A stretch of 64,000 nt of DNA from Paenibacillus xylanexedens (GCF_017874615.1 NZ_JAGIKV010000024.1:1-64000), one strand, 5' to 3'. Positions 51,997 to 61,463 are shown, counted from the stretch's first letter. Numbers and translations are program-made. The notes: generated from the sequence alone by a model not told the origin.

Positions 51997-52713
51997 ATGA
52001 ACAAGAAAGCAAAAGCATGGCTTATTACAGGCGTAGCGGCGGTTGCCGTAATCGGTGGCGGTGGTTACTATATCACAAACAGTTACTTGGGGAACAACGT
52101 GGAGATTGAGCAGGTGCTTCCTGCGAGCACAGCGACTTCCACCACAGCTGTAGATAGCACAGGAACGGTTGTAGCCAATGAAACTGCTGGAGCAGAGCAA
52201 CTGAACGGAGACTGGAGCATCAGCGAAGGTTCCAAAGTATATTTCTCCGTAACCACATCACAGGAGACCGTTAACTTTGTGGACGAGCAGGTAACAGGGA
52301 ATTGGACAATTAATGTAGATGATGCTGCTCAGATGAAGGCAGAAGGACAGATCGAGATGGACGGAATTGATTCCGGGAATGGACAGCGTGATGGTCACGT
52401 GAAGCAAGCCGATTTCTTCGATGTCGCTACATATCCACAAGCTACATTTACAGCGACTTCATTTGAAGGGGTACCTGCGGAATGGCCTGTCGGTCAAACG
52501 GTTGATATCAAAATGAATGGTACGATTACGGTTAAAGGTATTGAAAAAGAAGTAACTTTTGATGCAAAAGCTGCTTATGAGAATAATGCAGTATTGTTGT
52601 CGGCGACATCGATGGTAACGTTCGAAGATTTCGGAATGGAAAATCCACACTCCGTTGTGCTCTCGACTGAAAATGATATCCAGGTACAACTTGAATTGAA
52701 ACTTACTAAATAA
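51997..52713 (+). CDS. YceI-family lipocalin-like protein, membrane anchored
   Basis: A 238-residue exported protein. An N-terminal membrane segment (about 7-28, LITGVAAVAVIGGGGYYI) lacks a clear cleavage site and probably anchors it. A Ser/Thr-rich spacer follows. The YceI domain spans about 65-237 (DGHVKQADFFDVATYPQATF, GTITVKGIEKEVTFDAK). YceI domains bind isoprenoid or amphiphilic molecules in a beta-barrel. TGGAGGAAAC is ideal for ATG 51997; the longer frame from 51904 is rejected. It diverges from the two-component system and may be its target. Confidence 0.88.
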   Translation: MNKKAKAWLITGVAAVAVIGGGGYYITNSYLGNNVEIEQVLPASTATSTTAVDSTGTVVANETAGAEQLNGDWSISEGSKVYFSVTTSQETVNFVDEQVTGNWTINVDDAAQMKAEGQIEMDGIDSGNGQRDGHVKQADFFDVATYPQATFTATSFEGVPAEWPVGQTVDIKMNGTITVKGIEKEVTFDAKAAYENNAVLLSATSMVTFEDFGMENPHSVVLSTENDIQVQLELKLTK

Positions 52714-52738
52714 GTGTAACAATGATCATATACCTGAG

Positions 52739-52780
52739 AATCTGTTCTGTTCTGCCTTAGGGTGGACGGACAGATTTTTT
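52739..52780 (+). terminator. Terminator after the YceI gene
   Basis: AATCTGT (52739-52745) pairs with ACAGATT (52770-52776) around a long loop. T residues follow. Confidence 0.6.
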
Positions 52781-52970
52781 GCTTTCTTTTGCAAAATAGT
52801 GTGATTAATATAACTCAAATGTAACTGTCACAGGATCATATTGTTAAAATAACTGCTGTTTCCTTTGGATTATGCCGTGTTACCCATCACTATTAAGCGC
52901 TTACAATGAGGAGGATTCATAACATTCATTGATCCATGCACAATCAAACACAAAAAGGGGGAGATCAAGA

Positions 52971-55900
52971 GTGAACAAGAGGTACATAAGCGGGTGTCTG
53001 GTATTGCTGATGCTGTTCTGTGATCTGGGGCTGATGGTTCGTCCAGCGGCTGCAGAAGATGCAAAAGTGAACGTGGCACTTAACAAGGCGGTTTCGGTAA
53101 GCACAGAATATTTGGAGTGGGAGAGTAAAAAGGAGCACTTGGTTGATGGTAAAAGTGACACGCATTGGGCTGCTAAGGCTGGAGTGACAACGGAACAACC
53201 ACAGTGGGCAATGATTGATCTGGGTGAAGACTACAATCTGTCCGGAGCGGAAATAACGTGGAGAGAAAACACGGTTGTGAAATATATGGTAGAAACGTCT
53301 GCTGATCAGCAGGTATGGACCAAAGTTGTTGATCAAAATGAAAATGCCGATTCCAAACAAATCGCTGATCTGACGTTTCAGCAGAAAGATGTGCGATACA
53401 TCAGATTGAACATCTCCTTTTACAAGGGTGAGGGAGTTTGGCCGGAAATATTGGAGTTCAAAGTGTGGGGAGAAGCAGAAGGAACTGAACCAGCCAATAT
53501 TAAAGGATATGATGAGATCGAAGTGAGAACGGTGACCAGAAGTGCGCCAATTCTGCCCAACGAGGTAAAGGCACAGTTTCAGAATGAAAAATCGGGAATG
53601 GTACCTGTGACTTGGGATCATATCGACCCTATGCAATACGCCTCTGCAGGCGAATTTACGGTAACAGGAGTTGTATATGGTGCGCCTCCAGAACCTCAGC
53701 TTAAAGCTAAGGTGATCGTTGAGGGATATCGTGCAGACTATGTTAGAGGTGTTGATATTTCCACGTTGACTGCCATTGAGGACAAAGGCGGCAAATACGT
53801 GGACAGCAACGGTACAGAGCGTGATTTGCTCGATATTCTCAAGGATCGCGGTGTCAATTACGTGCGTCTTCGTCTGTGGAATGATCCACAGAAATCAGGG
53901 GGATACAACGACAAGGACGATGTCATTCGTTTGGCCGAGCGGGTGAAGAAAAAAGGTATGAAGATCCTGTTGGATTTCCACTACTCGGATGAGTGGGCGC
54001 ACCCGGGCCAGCAGCTTCGTCCCAAAGCTTGGGAAGGTCTTTCGCCCGAAGAGCTGAAGCAGGCCGTATACAACTACACGTATGAAGTTGTGCGAGAAAT
54101 GAAAGCTAAGGGCGCCATGCCTGATATGGTGCAGATCGGTAATGAGATCAACAGTGGTGTTCTGAACGGCTTGAGCAGTGACGTGGATTTCGAGCAAAAT
54201 GTTGCATTGCTAAAAAGCGGAGTTGATGCTGTACGTGCAGTAGAAGGAGAAATCATCGATAACGCGGATAAGGTGAAGATTATGATCCATCTGGCTGAAG
54301 GTGGCAAGGTGGATACGTTCAAATGGTACTTTAAAGAGTTAAGGGATGGCGGACTGGACTATGACATTATCGGACTATCGTATTACCCGTTCTGGCATGG
54401 GACGTTTGCTGATGTACAGAAAACGATGAATGAAGTGTCAGTCGAGTTTGGCAAAGATGTCATTATCGCTGAAACGTCCTATCCGTTTTCCTACAAAAAC
54501 GGGGACGCTCATGGAAATATCATCGGATCGGACGAAGCGCTTCATGTAGGGGGAGCAGACTTCCCCGCAACCGTTCAAGGTCAATATGATGCCATCGCTG
54601 GCATTATGGACATGATTGCGAACGTGCCAGGAAATCATGGCGCAGGTTTTTTCTACTGGGAGCCAGCGTGGATTCCGGCGGGAGTAGGCTGGATTGCATC
54701 CGAAGGTAATGCATGGGAGAACCAAGCGATGTTTGACTACGATGAATTTCCGGCCAACGGCGGGCATTCGTATGAAGGCAGAGCGTTATGGTCCCTTGAT
54801 GTGTACAAACGTGGATTGGGTCTTCTGCCCGCAGACCGCCAGCAACTTGATGCGGCACTTACACGAGCCGAATCATTGGTACAGACTGATTTTACTCCGG
54901 GAAGCTGGGTGACTCTGGCTCCGGCAATCTCGGCAGCGAAAGATGTATACCAACAGGCATACACGCCGGGCGGGGTAACTCAAGCAGATACAGATGCAGC
55001 GACAACAGCATTGGAACATGTGATGCAGCAGATGCAGGTTATCGCCCCGCAGCTTGACGAGCTCAGAGCTAAAATAGCGGAAGCGCGTACGTATCAGCAG
55101 CCTGACTGGTCTGCGGCCACTTGGGCGGTATTGACCAAAGCGCTGGAAGGCGCTGAGCAGGTCTTGAATGATCCAAGAGCAACACAGACGGATGCGAACA
55201 CAGCGGTTAAACGTTTGCATGATGCCATTCAAGGTCTATCCAATGTGGACAAAACACAACTGCACCAGTACATTCAACAAATGCAGCAGCAGACTAAATC
55301 TTCCTATACACGCCGGAGCTGGTCTGTATTGGAACAGTCTTTGCAGGCAGCGATTCAGGTCCGAGATAACAATGGTGTTGTTCAGTCTGAGGTGAATTCA
55401 GCACTGAATACGTTGAAACAAGCCTTTACTAGTCTGGTCTCTCTGGAGGCTTTAACAACGGGAAAAACGGCAACGGCTTCAAGTAGTGCAGGGACAGGAG
55501 GCAATCAAGCCAACTCTCCTGAAGGTGCAATTGACAACAATCCGAACACTTCATGGGGAACAGACCAGAGTAAGGATAGCCGGTGGCAAGTGGATTTGGG
55601 TCAGGTTGCTAACCTCCGCAAAATCGAAATGTCGATGTGGAGTGGCGGCATCAAATATACGATCGAAGTGTCCAACGATAACAAAAATTTTATGAAAGTA
55701 GTGGACACTACAAGTGATGTTGTTGTATCGACCGCACCTAGCCATGTACTTCCAGAAGGCACGGAGGGACGTTACATTCGGGTAACGATTAAAACAGGTC
55801 CCACATGGGTAGGATTCATGGAATTTGAAGCATACGGTACGTTCCCAGCAGACAAATCGGCACTGCAAACTACTGTAGATACCGCTGAGAAATTAAAACA

Positions 55901-57347
55901 AACCGAATACACGACATCAAGCTGGAATGTATTCAGTAAGGCGCTCTCTGAAGCGAAGGCATTCATTCTGGATGTTGAATCTTCAATGCAAGATGTGAAA
56001 AATGCGGATCGTGCGTTACAAGATGCTGTGAGTAAGCTTGTACGTCAAGATGTAACACCTGGCCCTGGCCAGCCATCACAACCAAGTGTACCATCACAAC
56101 CTTCCAATCCGGGAACAGCTCCTTCAACGGGGAATCCGGCTGTAACACCACCGGTTGAACCTGGTAATCCGCCAGTTAAGGGTCTAATAACGGTAAAAGG
56201 AACAGCAACCGGGGATGACAAGTATTCGATTCGTCCAGATGTATCCCTATTAACTCAGGCACTGCAATCCATGGATGCAGGAAATCGTACGTTGAAGCTG
56301 CTTGCAGATGTACCCGACACAGCCAAGACAGTCACATTCCAGTTGGCTGCAAGTCAGCTGGCAGCATGGATTCGTTCCGAGGAAGTAAAATCTCTGGATG
56401 TAGTTGTAGGACAGACTACCGTTCGTGTTCCTCTGAGATCACTCCCGCTAACCATTTCGGAGACTGCGGGAACGTTCGACATCGTAGTAGCAAAAGGATC
56501 GACAGATACATTGTCCACATCGCAAAAAGCAGCGATCGGTAATCATGCTATTGTCGATGTGAATCTGTTAATGAACAATAAGCCATTGCAATGGACAAAC
56601 AGAGCGGTTGAAGTTGCCCTATCCAATGTAGAGCAACCTAAAAAGAATGATGTAGTTATGGTTGTACATTCCATATCCACAAGTGGAGAAATGAAACCTG
56701 TTACGTATTCCAAGTACGATGACAAGACCAAAACGATGACGTTCAAACCGCTGGAATCCAGCAGTTATGTCATTGCAGAAGTTGAAGTGCCATTAAATGA
56801 TCTGCAAAATTACAATTGGGCTCTCCAAGAGGTGCAGAACCTATATGGTAAAGGGATTATTACGGGGATGAGCGCAACTCGTTTTGCCCCACAAGGTGAA
56901 CTGACCAGAGCACAATTTTTGCAAATGATTATTAAAGGTATTGGTGATACACGCCAGCCGGATCCATCTATTTCGGTCCCAACAGATGTGAAGGAAGGGC
57001 AGTGGTATGCCGATTCAGTACGACTTGGAATTGAAATGAACATTATTCAAGGCCGAGCAGATGGAAGCTTTGGAGCGAATGAACGTATTTCACGAGAAGA
57101 TATGGCCGTTATGCTGAACAGAGCACTGAAGGTTGTGCAGCGTGAGGATGCGACCAATTCTGCACAAGGAAATATGGTGTTTGTAGACAATGCTGAGATC
57201 GCCGGATATGCAAAAGAAGCTGTAGCCTCGATGCAACAACTTGGACTGCTAAATGGCATGCCTGATGGCACGTTTGCTCCGAAAGAAACAGCGAACCGTG
57301 CACAGGGAGCTGTTGCAGTCGCCAGACTGATGGAACATCTGTATTAG
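52971..57347 (+). CDS. SLH-anchored GH53 endo-beta-1,4-galactanase
   Basis: A 1458-residue exported multidomain enzyme, GTG start with AAGGGGGAGATC. The signal peptide ends at AAAED (about 33). Order: F5/8-type carbohydrate-binding module (about 38-175); Ig-like Big_4 domain (about 185-250); GH53 catalytic barrel (about 255-625) with acid/base Glu in QIGNEI (about 390) and nucleophile Glu in IIAETSYPF (about 501); three FIVAR helical repeats (about 625-825); second F5/8 module (about 828-960); another FIVAR (about 965-1020); Pro/Ser linker (about 1030-1068); a beta domain (about 1072-1270); and three SLH domains (about 1280-1455). It should degrade galactan side chains of pectin while bound to the cell wall. 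Most GH53 enzymes are about 400 residues. Confidence 0.93.
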   Translation: MNKRYISGCLVLLMLFCDLGLMVRPAAAEDAKVNVALNKAVSVSTEYLEWESKKEHLVDGKSDTHWAAKAGVTTEQPQWAMIDLGEDYNLSGAEITWRENTVVKYMVETSADQQVWTKVVDQNENADSKQIADLTFQQKDVRYIRLNISFYKGEGVWPEILEFKVWGEAEGTEPANIKGYDEIEVRTVTRSAPILPNEVKAQFQNEKSGMVPVTWDHIDPMQYASAGEFTVTGVVYGAPPEPQLKAKVIVEGYRADYVRGVDISTLTAIEDKGGKYVDSNGTERDLLDILKDRGVNYVRLRLWNDPQKSGGYNDKDDVIRLAERVKKKGMKILLDFHYSDEWAHPGQQLRPKAWEGLSPEELKQAVYNYTYEVVREMKAKGAMPDMVQIGNEINSGVLNGLSSDVDFEQNVALLKSGVDAVRAVEGEIIDNADKVKIMIHLAEGGKVDTFKWYFKELRDGGLDYDIIGLSYYPFWHGTFADVQKTMNEVSVEFGKDVIIAETSYPFSYKNGDAHGNIIGSDEALHVGGADFPATVQGQYDAIAGIMDMIANVPGNHGAGFFYWEPAWIPAGVGWIASEGNAWENQAMFDYDEFPANGGHSYEGRALWSLDVYKRGLGLLPADRQQLDAALTRAESLVQTDFTPGSWVTLAPAISAAKDVYQQAYTPGGVTQADTDAATTALEHVMQQMQVIAPQLDELRAKIAEARTYQQPDWSAATWAVLTKALEGAEQVLNDPRATQTDANTAVKRLHDAIQGLSNVDKTQLHQYIQQMQQQTKSSYTRRSWSVLEQSLQAAIQVRDNNGVVQSEVNSALNTLKQAFTSLVSLEALTTGKTATASSSAGTGGNQANSPEGAIDNNPNTSWGTDQSKDSRWQVDLGQVANLRKIEMSMWSGGIKYTIEVSNDNKNFMKVVDTTSDVVVSTAPSHVLPEGTEGRYIRVTIKTGPTWVGFMEFEAYGTFPADKSALQTTVDTAEKLKQTEYTTSSWNVFSKALSEAKAFILDVESSMQDVKNADRALQDAVSKLVRQDVTPGPGQPSQPSVPSQPSNPGTAPSTGNPAVTPPVEPGNPPVKGLITVKGTATGDDKYSIRPDVSLLTQALQSMDAGNRTLKLLADVPDTAKTVTFQLAASQLAAWIRSEEVKSLDVVVGQTTVRVPLRSLPLTISETAGTFDIVVAKGSTDTLSTSQKAAIGNHAIVDVNLLMNNKPLQWTNRAVEVALSNVEQPKKNDVVMVVHSISTSGEMKPVTYSKYDDKTKTMTFKPLESSSYVIAEVEVPLNDLQNYNWALQEVQNLYGKGIITGMSATRFAPQGELTRAQFLQMIIKGIGDTRQPDPSISVPTDVKEGQWYADSVRLGIEMNIIQGRADGSFGANERISREDMAVMLNRALKVVQREDATNSAQGNMVFVDNAEIAGYAKEAVASMQQLGLLNGMPDGTFAPKETANRAQGAVAVARLMEHLY

Positions 57348-57364
57348 AAAATAACAAAGCAGGT

Positions 57365-57403
57365 AAAGAGATCGGATCATATGATTCGGTCTCTTTATTT
57401 TTT
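57365..57403 (+). terminator. Terminator after the galactanase gene
   Basis: TAAAGAGATCG pairs with CGGTCTCTTTA with one wobble. A T-rich tail follows. Confidence 0.8.
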
Positions 57404-57473
57404 GCGGAAAAAATGAGGTTCAGACTTCATCCCCCTCTCTAAATAGGCATATAAACATTTTGTTAATGTCGTA

Positions 57474-57516
57474 TTGACAATATCGAATTCATTTGTTATC
57501 ATTTCGATAATATCAA
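57474..57516 (+). promoter_or_regulatory. Promoter embedded in a dyad operator, SPFH operon
   Basis: Perfect TTGACA (57474-57479), 17-base spacer, TATCAT (57497-57502). TTGACAATATCGAA (57474-57487) and TTCGATAATATCAA (57503-57516) are inverted copies (11 of 14 positions) that bracket the spacer and -10. A further related CGACAATATTAA follows at about 57519. This is a strong candidate repressor operator for an unidentified regulator. Confidence 0.75.
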
Positions 57517-57547
57517 AACGACAATATTAAGAAATGGGGAATGAGCT

Positions 57548-58591
57548 ATGTTTGGATTCCGATTTGCGAAATTTCAACCCAGTGAGTATGTCATGAAAGT
57601 GAAAAATGGTGAGGTACAACGTCAAGGAGTTGGATTGTCCTTCTATTATTATGAGCCGACCACATCGGTAGTGGTTCTACCCGTGTCCTCGGTGGATGTA
57701 CCATTCATGTTCGAAGAGATTACAGCAGACTATCAGACGGTTACTGTGCAGGGGCAATTAAGCTATCGCATTGTGGATTATTTGAAAATAACCCAGAGCC
57801 TGAATTACACGTATAATTTGCGCAAGAATCGGTATATCTCCGACGACCCCGGTAAACTGGACCAACGGGTGATCACCACAGCGAAAGTACTTACCAAGAA
57901 ACATCTGGAGCAAATGCCGCTGAAAGAAGCTATTCAATCCAGTGAACGTTTGGCAAGCAGCATGAAACGCGAGGTTGTACAAAGTGAAGAGTTGGAGAAA
58001 TTGGGCGTTGAGTTGATGAGTCTATCGATTCTTGCCATTCTGCCTAATAAAGAGACGATGCGTGCATTGGAAGCACAAGCGCGGGAAGAGATTTTGCGTC
58101 AGGCAGATGAAGCGCTCTATGTACGTCGCAATGCCTCCATTGAACAGGAAAGACGAGTGAAAGAGAACGAACTGAACACCGAAATTGCCGTAGAGACGAA
58201 GAAACAGCAGATTCGTGAGACCCAATTGCAGACAGAACGCTCGGTGAAACAGAAACAAAACGAGATGGAGCAGGAGCAGCTTCAGTTCAATACAGCGATG
58301 GAGGAACGGAAGCAGCAACTGATTGAGTTAACTATTGCTAATCACAATGCCGAAGCAGATGCCAAAGCCTATGAGATTGCTGCCGTAATGAATTCATTGC
58401 AAAATGTACAGCCGAATATACTGCAAGCAATGGCGAATATGGGCATGAATTCTGATAAGCTGATCGCACTAGCGTTCCAGGAACTGGCTGAAAATGCGGG
58501 CAAGATTGGGCAACTTAATATCTCGCCGGATCTGTTACAGGGATTGATGTCTCCTGCGCCGGGCAGAGATCAGGGAGGTCAAGCGAGATGA
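57548..58591 (+). CDS. SPFH/band-7 domain protein
   Basis: A 347-residue SPFH (stomatin/prohibitin/flotillin) protein. The SPFH domain covers about 8-165 (SEYVMKVKNGEVQRQGVGLSF, then VDVPFMFEEITADYQTVTVQ). A long charged coiled coil follows (about 168-275: REEILRQADEALYVRRNASI, VKQKQNEMEQEQLQFN), then a helical C-terminus. No N-terminal membrane segment is seen, so membrane attachment, if any, must be peripheral. Proteins of this class assemble into rings or scaffolds. GGGGAATGAGCT precedes the ATG. It overlaps the next gene by four bases (ATGA), so the two products are made together. Its promoter lies in a dyad operator. Confidence 0.9.
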   Translation: MFGFRFAKFQPSEYVMKVKNGEVQRQGVGLSFYYYEPTTSVVVLPVSSVDVPFMFEEITADYQTVTVQGQLSYRIVDYLKITQSLNYTYNLRKNRYISDDPGKLDQRVITTAKVLTKKHLEQMPLKEAIQSSERLASSMKREVVQSEELEKLGVELMSLSILAILPNKETMRALEAQAREEILRQADEALYVRRNASIEQERRVKENELNTEIAVETKKQQIRETQLQTERSVKQKQNEMEQEQLQFNTAMEERKQQLIELTIANHNAEADAKAYEIAAVMNSLQNVQPNILQAMANMGMNSDKLIALAFQELAENAGKIGQLNISPDLLQGLMSPAPGRDQGGQAR

Positions 58592-59637
58592 GATTAGGAA
58601 GAAGAGAGCAAGCAGAGCAGGCAGGGAAATCTGTACGTCAGCAGCCTGCGGCGGATGATCGAATGAGCGAACACAAGCTGATTCTGGTGAAGCGCCGGAC
58701 CCGACTAGAGGAACTGGTGGTTCGATATAACACGGTGCAGCAAGCTCAGTTCTATATTGAACGTCTGGGCGCAGACTTCAGTGATTATATGGAGGAAGAC
58801 CGTCGTTATCGACTATCTGTGCAGCAGGCACAGCAGCAACTGGGTCAATTGGGACGGGTTCAGACGATTGATCGAGAACATGTGCCCAATTTTATCTTTG
58901 GAGAGCAGGATATCGTGGTCGTGGTTGGACAGGATGGGCTTGTAGCCAACACCCTCAAATACGTAACCGAGCAGCCACTCATCGGTGTGAACCCGGACCC
59001 GATGCGTTGGGACGGGGTGTTATTACCTTTTACCGTGGAGGATCTCAGCTTCATTGTTCCTGATGTCATTCGAAAGCAACGAACCTTGAAAGAAGTCACT
59101 CTCGCCAAAGTTGAACTCAATGATGGACAGTATCTATATGGTGTGAACGATCTGTTCATTGGTCGAAAGACACATGTATCGGCTCGTTATGGAGTGCGTT
59201 TAGGTTCATCCGCAGAACAACAATCCTCTAGTGGCATTATTGTATCCACAGGCATGGGTTCGACAGGCTGGTTAAAAAGTGTGCTGGCCGGAGCCACTGG
59301 AATTGTAGGGTCCGCTGCATGGCAGAACCTGAACTCTGAAGGTGAGGTTGCTACAGCATCGGCATCCATTCATGGAAGCAGACAGGAGCAGAATCATTTT
59401 AACTGGGATGCGCCTTACTTATATTTTTCAGTACGTGAACCGTTCCCGAGCCGGACGACTGCGGCCAATCTGGTGTTTGGACAGATTCATTCGAAGCAAC
59501 CATTGCATATTGTATCCCAGATGCCGGAGGACGGTGTTATTTTCAGCGATGGGGTCGAGCAGGATTTTCTTGAGTTTAATTCAGGGGTGGAAGCTATCAT
59601 TGGGTTGGCAGAGAAGAGGGGGCGTCTCGTGGTCTAA
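58588..59637 (+). CDS. Diverged NAD-kinase-like protein
   Basis: A 349-residue protein with a NAD-kinase/diacylglycerol-kinase-like core. The nucleotide-binding motif GGDG appears as VVVVGQDGLVANT (about residues 111-123), with Gly changed to Gln but the Asp kept. The second family motif is ISTGMGSTG-like (IVSTGMGSTGWLKS, about 216-229), where NAD kinases have TPTGSTAY. The N-terminal ~100 residues are a helical, Gln/Arg-rich extension (VQQAQQQLGQLGRV). The altered motif, extra domain and coupling to an SPFH gene argue against a housekeeping NAD kinase. Enzyme activity is uncertain. It is translationally coupled to the SPFH gene. Confidence 0.75.
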   Translation: MRLGRREQAEQAGKSVRQQPAADDRMSEHKLILVKRRTRLEELVVRYNTVQQAQFYIERLGADFSDYMEEDRRYRLSVQQAQQQLGQLGRVQTIDREHVPNFIFGEQDIVVVVGQDGLVANTLKYVTEQPLIGVNPDPMRWDGVLLPFTVEDLSFIVPDVIRKQRTLKEVTLAKVELNDGQYLYGVNDLFIGRKTHVSARYGVRLGSSAEQQSSSGIIVSTGMGSTGWLKSVLAGATGIVGSAAWQNLNSEGEVATASASIHGSRQEQNHFNWDAPYLYFSVREPFPSRTTAANLVFGQIHSKQPLHIVSQMPEDGVIFSDGVEQDFLEFNSGVEAIIGLAEKRGRLVV

Positions 59638-59720
59638 ACCTTTATTTTCAAGCCGTTTCCGACTAGAATGGGTAACTAGATGTGATACACTGACGTCAGG
59701 AAACGGAAAGAGGGTTAACG

Positions 59721-60434
59721 ATGCAGTCGATATTGTTGGTTGAAGATGATGCCAAGTTAGCAGGATTGCTGGCGGCTTATCTGACCCGAAATGGATTTCA
59801 GGTACAGGTCACAGGTGATTTTCGTCATGTACTGGATGAATTTGTGGAAGTGAAGCCGGACCTTGTGCTGATGGATGTGAATTTGCCTCAATATGATGGA
59901 TACTACTGGTGCAGGCAGATACGCACACATTCCATATGTCCCATTTTATTCATATCAGCTCGGGATAGTGGTATGGATCAGATTATGGCGTTGGAACATG
60001 GAGCGGATGATTATATTACAAAACCTTTTCAATATGAAGTCGTTCTTGCCAAAGTCCGTAGTCAGCTGCGCAGAGCCTATGGTTCTTACGCTGCTGTTCA
60101 ACAGGAAGTGAAGGTGAAGAATGGTCCCATGATCCTTTATCCTGAGCGATTTGTATTGGAATATGATGAGCGTTCTACTGAGCTAACACAGAAGGAAGCG
60201 ATACTGGTGGAAGCGCTGATGGCGAAGGAAGGGCGAGTTGTCAGCCGAGAAAAATTGTTAGAACAGATGTGGGAAGATCAGCATTTTATTGATGATAATA
60301 CGTTGAATGTCTATATTACACGTGTTCGCCGGAAGTTGAAGGAGCTGGGTGCAGAAGAGATTTTGGAGACGGTTCGCGGAGCGGGTTATCGTGTGTTGGA
60401 TCTGGATTCGTCCTCACAGGGGAAAGGGAAATGA
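59721..60434 (+). CDS. OmpR-family response regulator, BceR type
   Basis: A 237-residue regulator. Receiver 1-120 has the Asp in LVLMDVNLPQYDG (about 52) and the Lys in YITKPF (about 101). The winged-helix domain (about 130-230) has AKEGRVVSREKLLEQMWED and NTLNVYITRVRRKL. The signature of receiver plus DNA-binding domain is that of Bce/Psd/Lia-type peptide-sensing regulators. GAGGGTTAACG precedes the ATG. It overlaps the kinase gene by four bases. It should activate the ABC genes at 61619 onward. Confidence 0.9.
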   Translation: MQSILLVEDDAKLAGLLAAYLTRNGFQVQVTGDFRHVLDEFVEVKPDLVLMDVNLPQYDGYYWCRQIRTHSICPILFISARDSGMDQIMALEHGADDYITKPFQYEVVLAKVRSQLRRAYGSYAAVQQEVKVKNGPMILYPERFVLEYDERSTELTQKEAILVEALMAKEGRVVSREKLLEQMWEDQHFIDDNTLNVYITRVRRKLKELGAEEILETVRGAGYRVLDLDSSSQGKGK

Positions 60435-61429
60435 GACTGTTCCTGAAAGACCACCAGATGTTAGTTGGATTTTATGTGTTACAGATGCTGCTGGTTCCGT
60501 GTGTCTACTGGCTCTCTGGTGAGGGTCGTCCGATGAAGATTGTCCTTTATGGCATGCTGATCAGTACTGTTGTGCTGTTGGTCTATCTGGTCATACGTTA
60601 CTTCCAGCTGCAAGCGTATTATCGTCTGCTTGAACAACCACGAAAACTGGTAAACGAGCCTTTCCAAACGCTTGGAAATTCGGTCGTGGCGGAAGCCATC
60701 CAGGAATTATTACATGAACTGGAGCGTAATCGGCAGAACGAGATGGGTCAGTTACGTACCAGTAAGGAACAGCAGGTGGTATTCATGAATCGCTGGGTTC
60801 ATCAGATGAAGACCCCGTTGTCTATTATCCAACTGACCTTGGAAGATGTAGAAGATGAGACGGCGGGCAGTATTCAGGATGAGCTGGATAAGCTGCGCAA
60901 AGGACTTGAAATGGTCTTGCATTCATCAAGGCTTGAACAGTTTGAAGGGGATTTTCGTGTGGAGCTGTTGTCTTTGCAAGAAGTGCTTCGGAGTAGCATT
61001 GCAGAGAACCGACGTTTGTTTATTCGCAGAGGCATTACACCGGATATTCGTATGGAGGGTGACCTTCAGATCTACAGTGATTCCAAGTGGCTGCGGTTCA
61101 TGTTCACCCAGATTTTGACCAATGCCGTGAACTATTCCGATAGCAAATCAGGCAAAAAAGTGATCATTACCGGCTATAAACAGGAAGAGCGTACAATCCT
61201 GGACATTCAGGATGAGGGAATCGGCATCTCGTCCGAAGATATTCATCGCGTGTTTAATCCCTATTTTACAGGCGAACGGGGCAGACAATACCACGAATCT
61301 ACGGGAATGGGATTATATCTGGTCCGTGAGATCAGTGCCCGCCTGGATAACCGTGTTGAGTTGTTTTCGGAGCCGAATGAGGGAACGTTGGTCAGATTCA
61401 GCTGGATTCATTCGAAATATCCGAAGTGA
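60431..61429 (+). CDS. Intramembrane-sensing histidine kinase, BceS type
   Basis: A 332-residue kinase with two N-terminal membrane helices (about 12-30 and 36-57) and almost no extracytoplasmic loop, the hallmark of BceS-type kinases that sense through their ABC permease. The His box is MNRWVHQMKTPLSII (about 122). The ATPase domain has N-box FTQILTNAVNYS, G1 DEGIGIS and G2 GMGLYLV (about 225-330). The stop is followed at once by a terminator and a separate promoter for the ABC genes. It should phosphorylate the preceding regulator. Confidence 0.92.
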   Translation: MRLFLKDHQMLVGFYVLQMLLVPCVYWLSGEGRPMKIVLYGMLISTVVLLVYLVIRYFQLQAYYRLLEQPRKLVNEPFQTLGNSVVAEAIQELLHELERNRQNEMGQLRTSKEQQVVFMNRWVHQMKTPLSIIQLTLEDVEDETAGSIQDELDKLRKGLEMVLHSSRLEQFEGDFRVELLSLQEVLRSSIAENRRLFIRRGITPDIRMEGDLQIYSDSKWLRFMFTQILTNAVNYSDSKSGKKVIITGYKQEERTILDIQDEGIGISSEDIHRVFNPYFTGERGRQYHESTGMGLYLVREISARLDNRVELFSEPNEGTLVRFSWIHSKYPK

Positions 61430-61463
61430 AAAGTGCTTTGCCCATGGGCGAGGTGCTTTTTTT
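61428..61463 (+). terminator. Terminator between the kinase and ABC genes
   Basis: AAAAGTGCTTTGCCC pairs with GGGCGAGGTGCTTTT through several wobbles, and seven T residues follow. It separates expression of the two-component genes from that of the transporter. Confidence 0.7.

Noticed and set aside
58588..59637. Annotation as the housekeeping NAD kinase (nadK)
   Set aside because: The GGDG motif is changed to GQDG, the second motif differs, and the helical extension and SPFH coupling are atypical. A -like label is safer.
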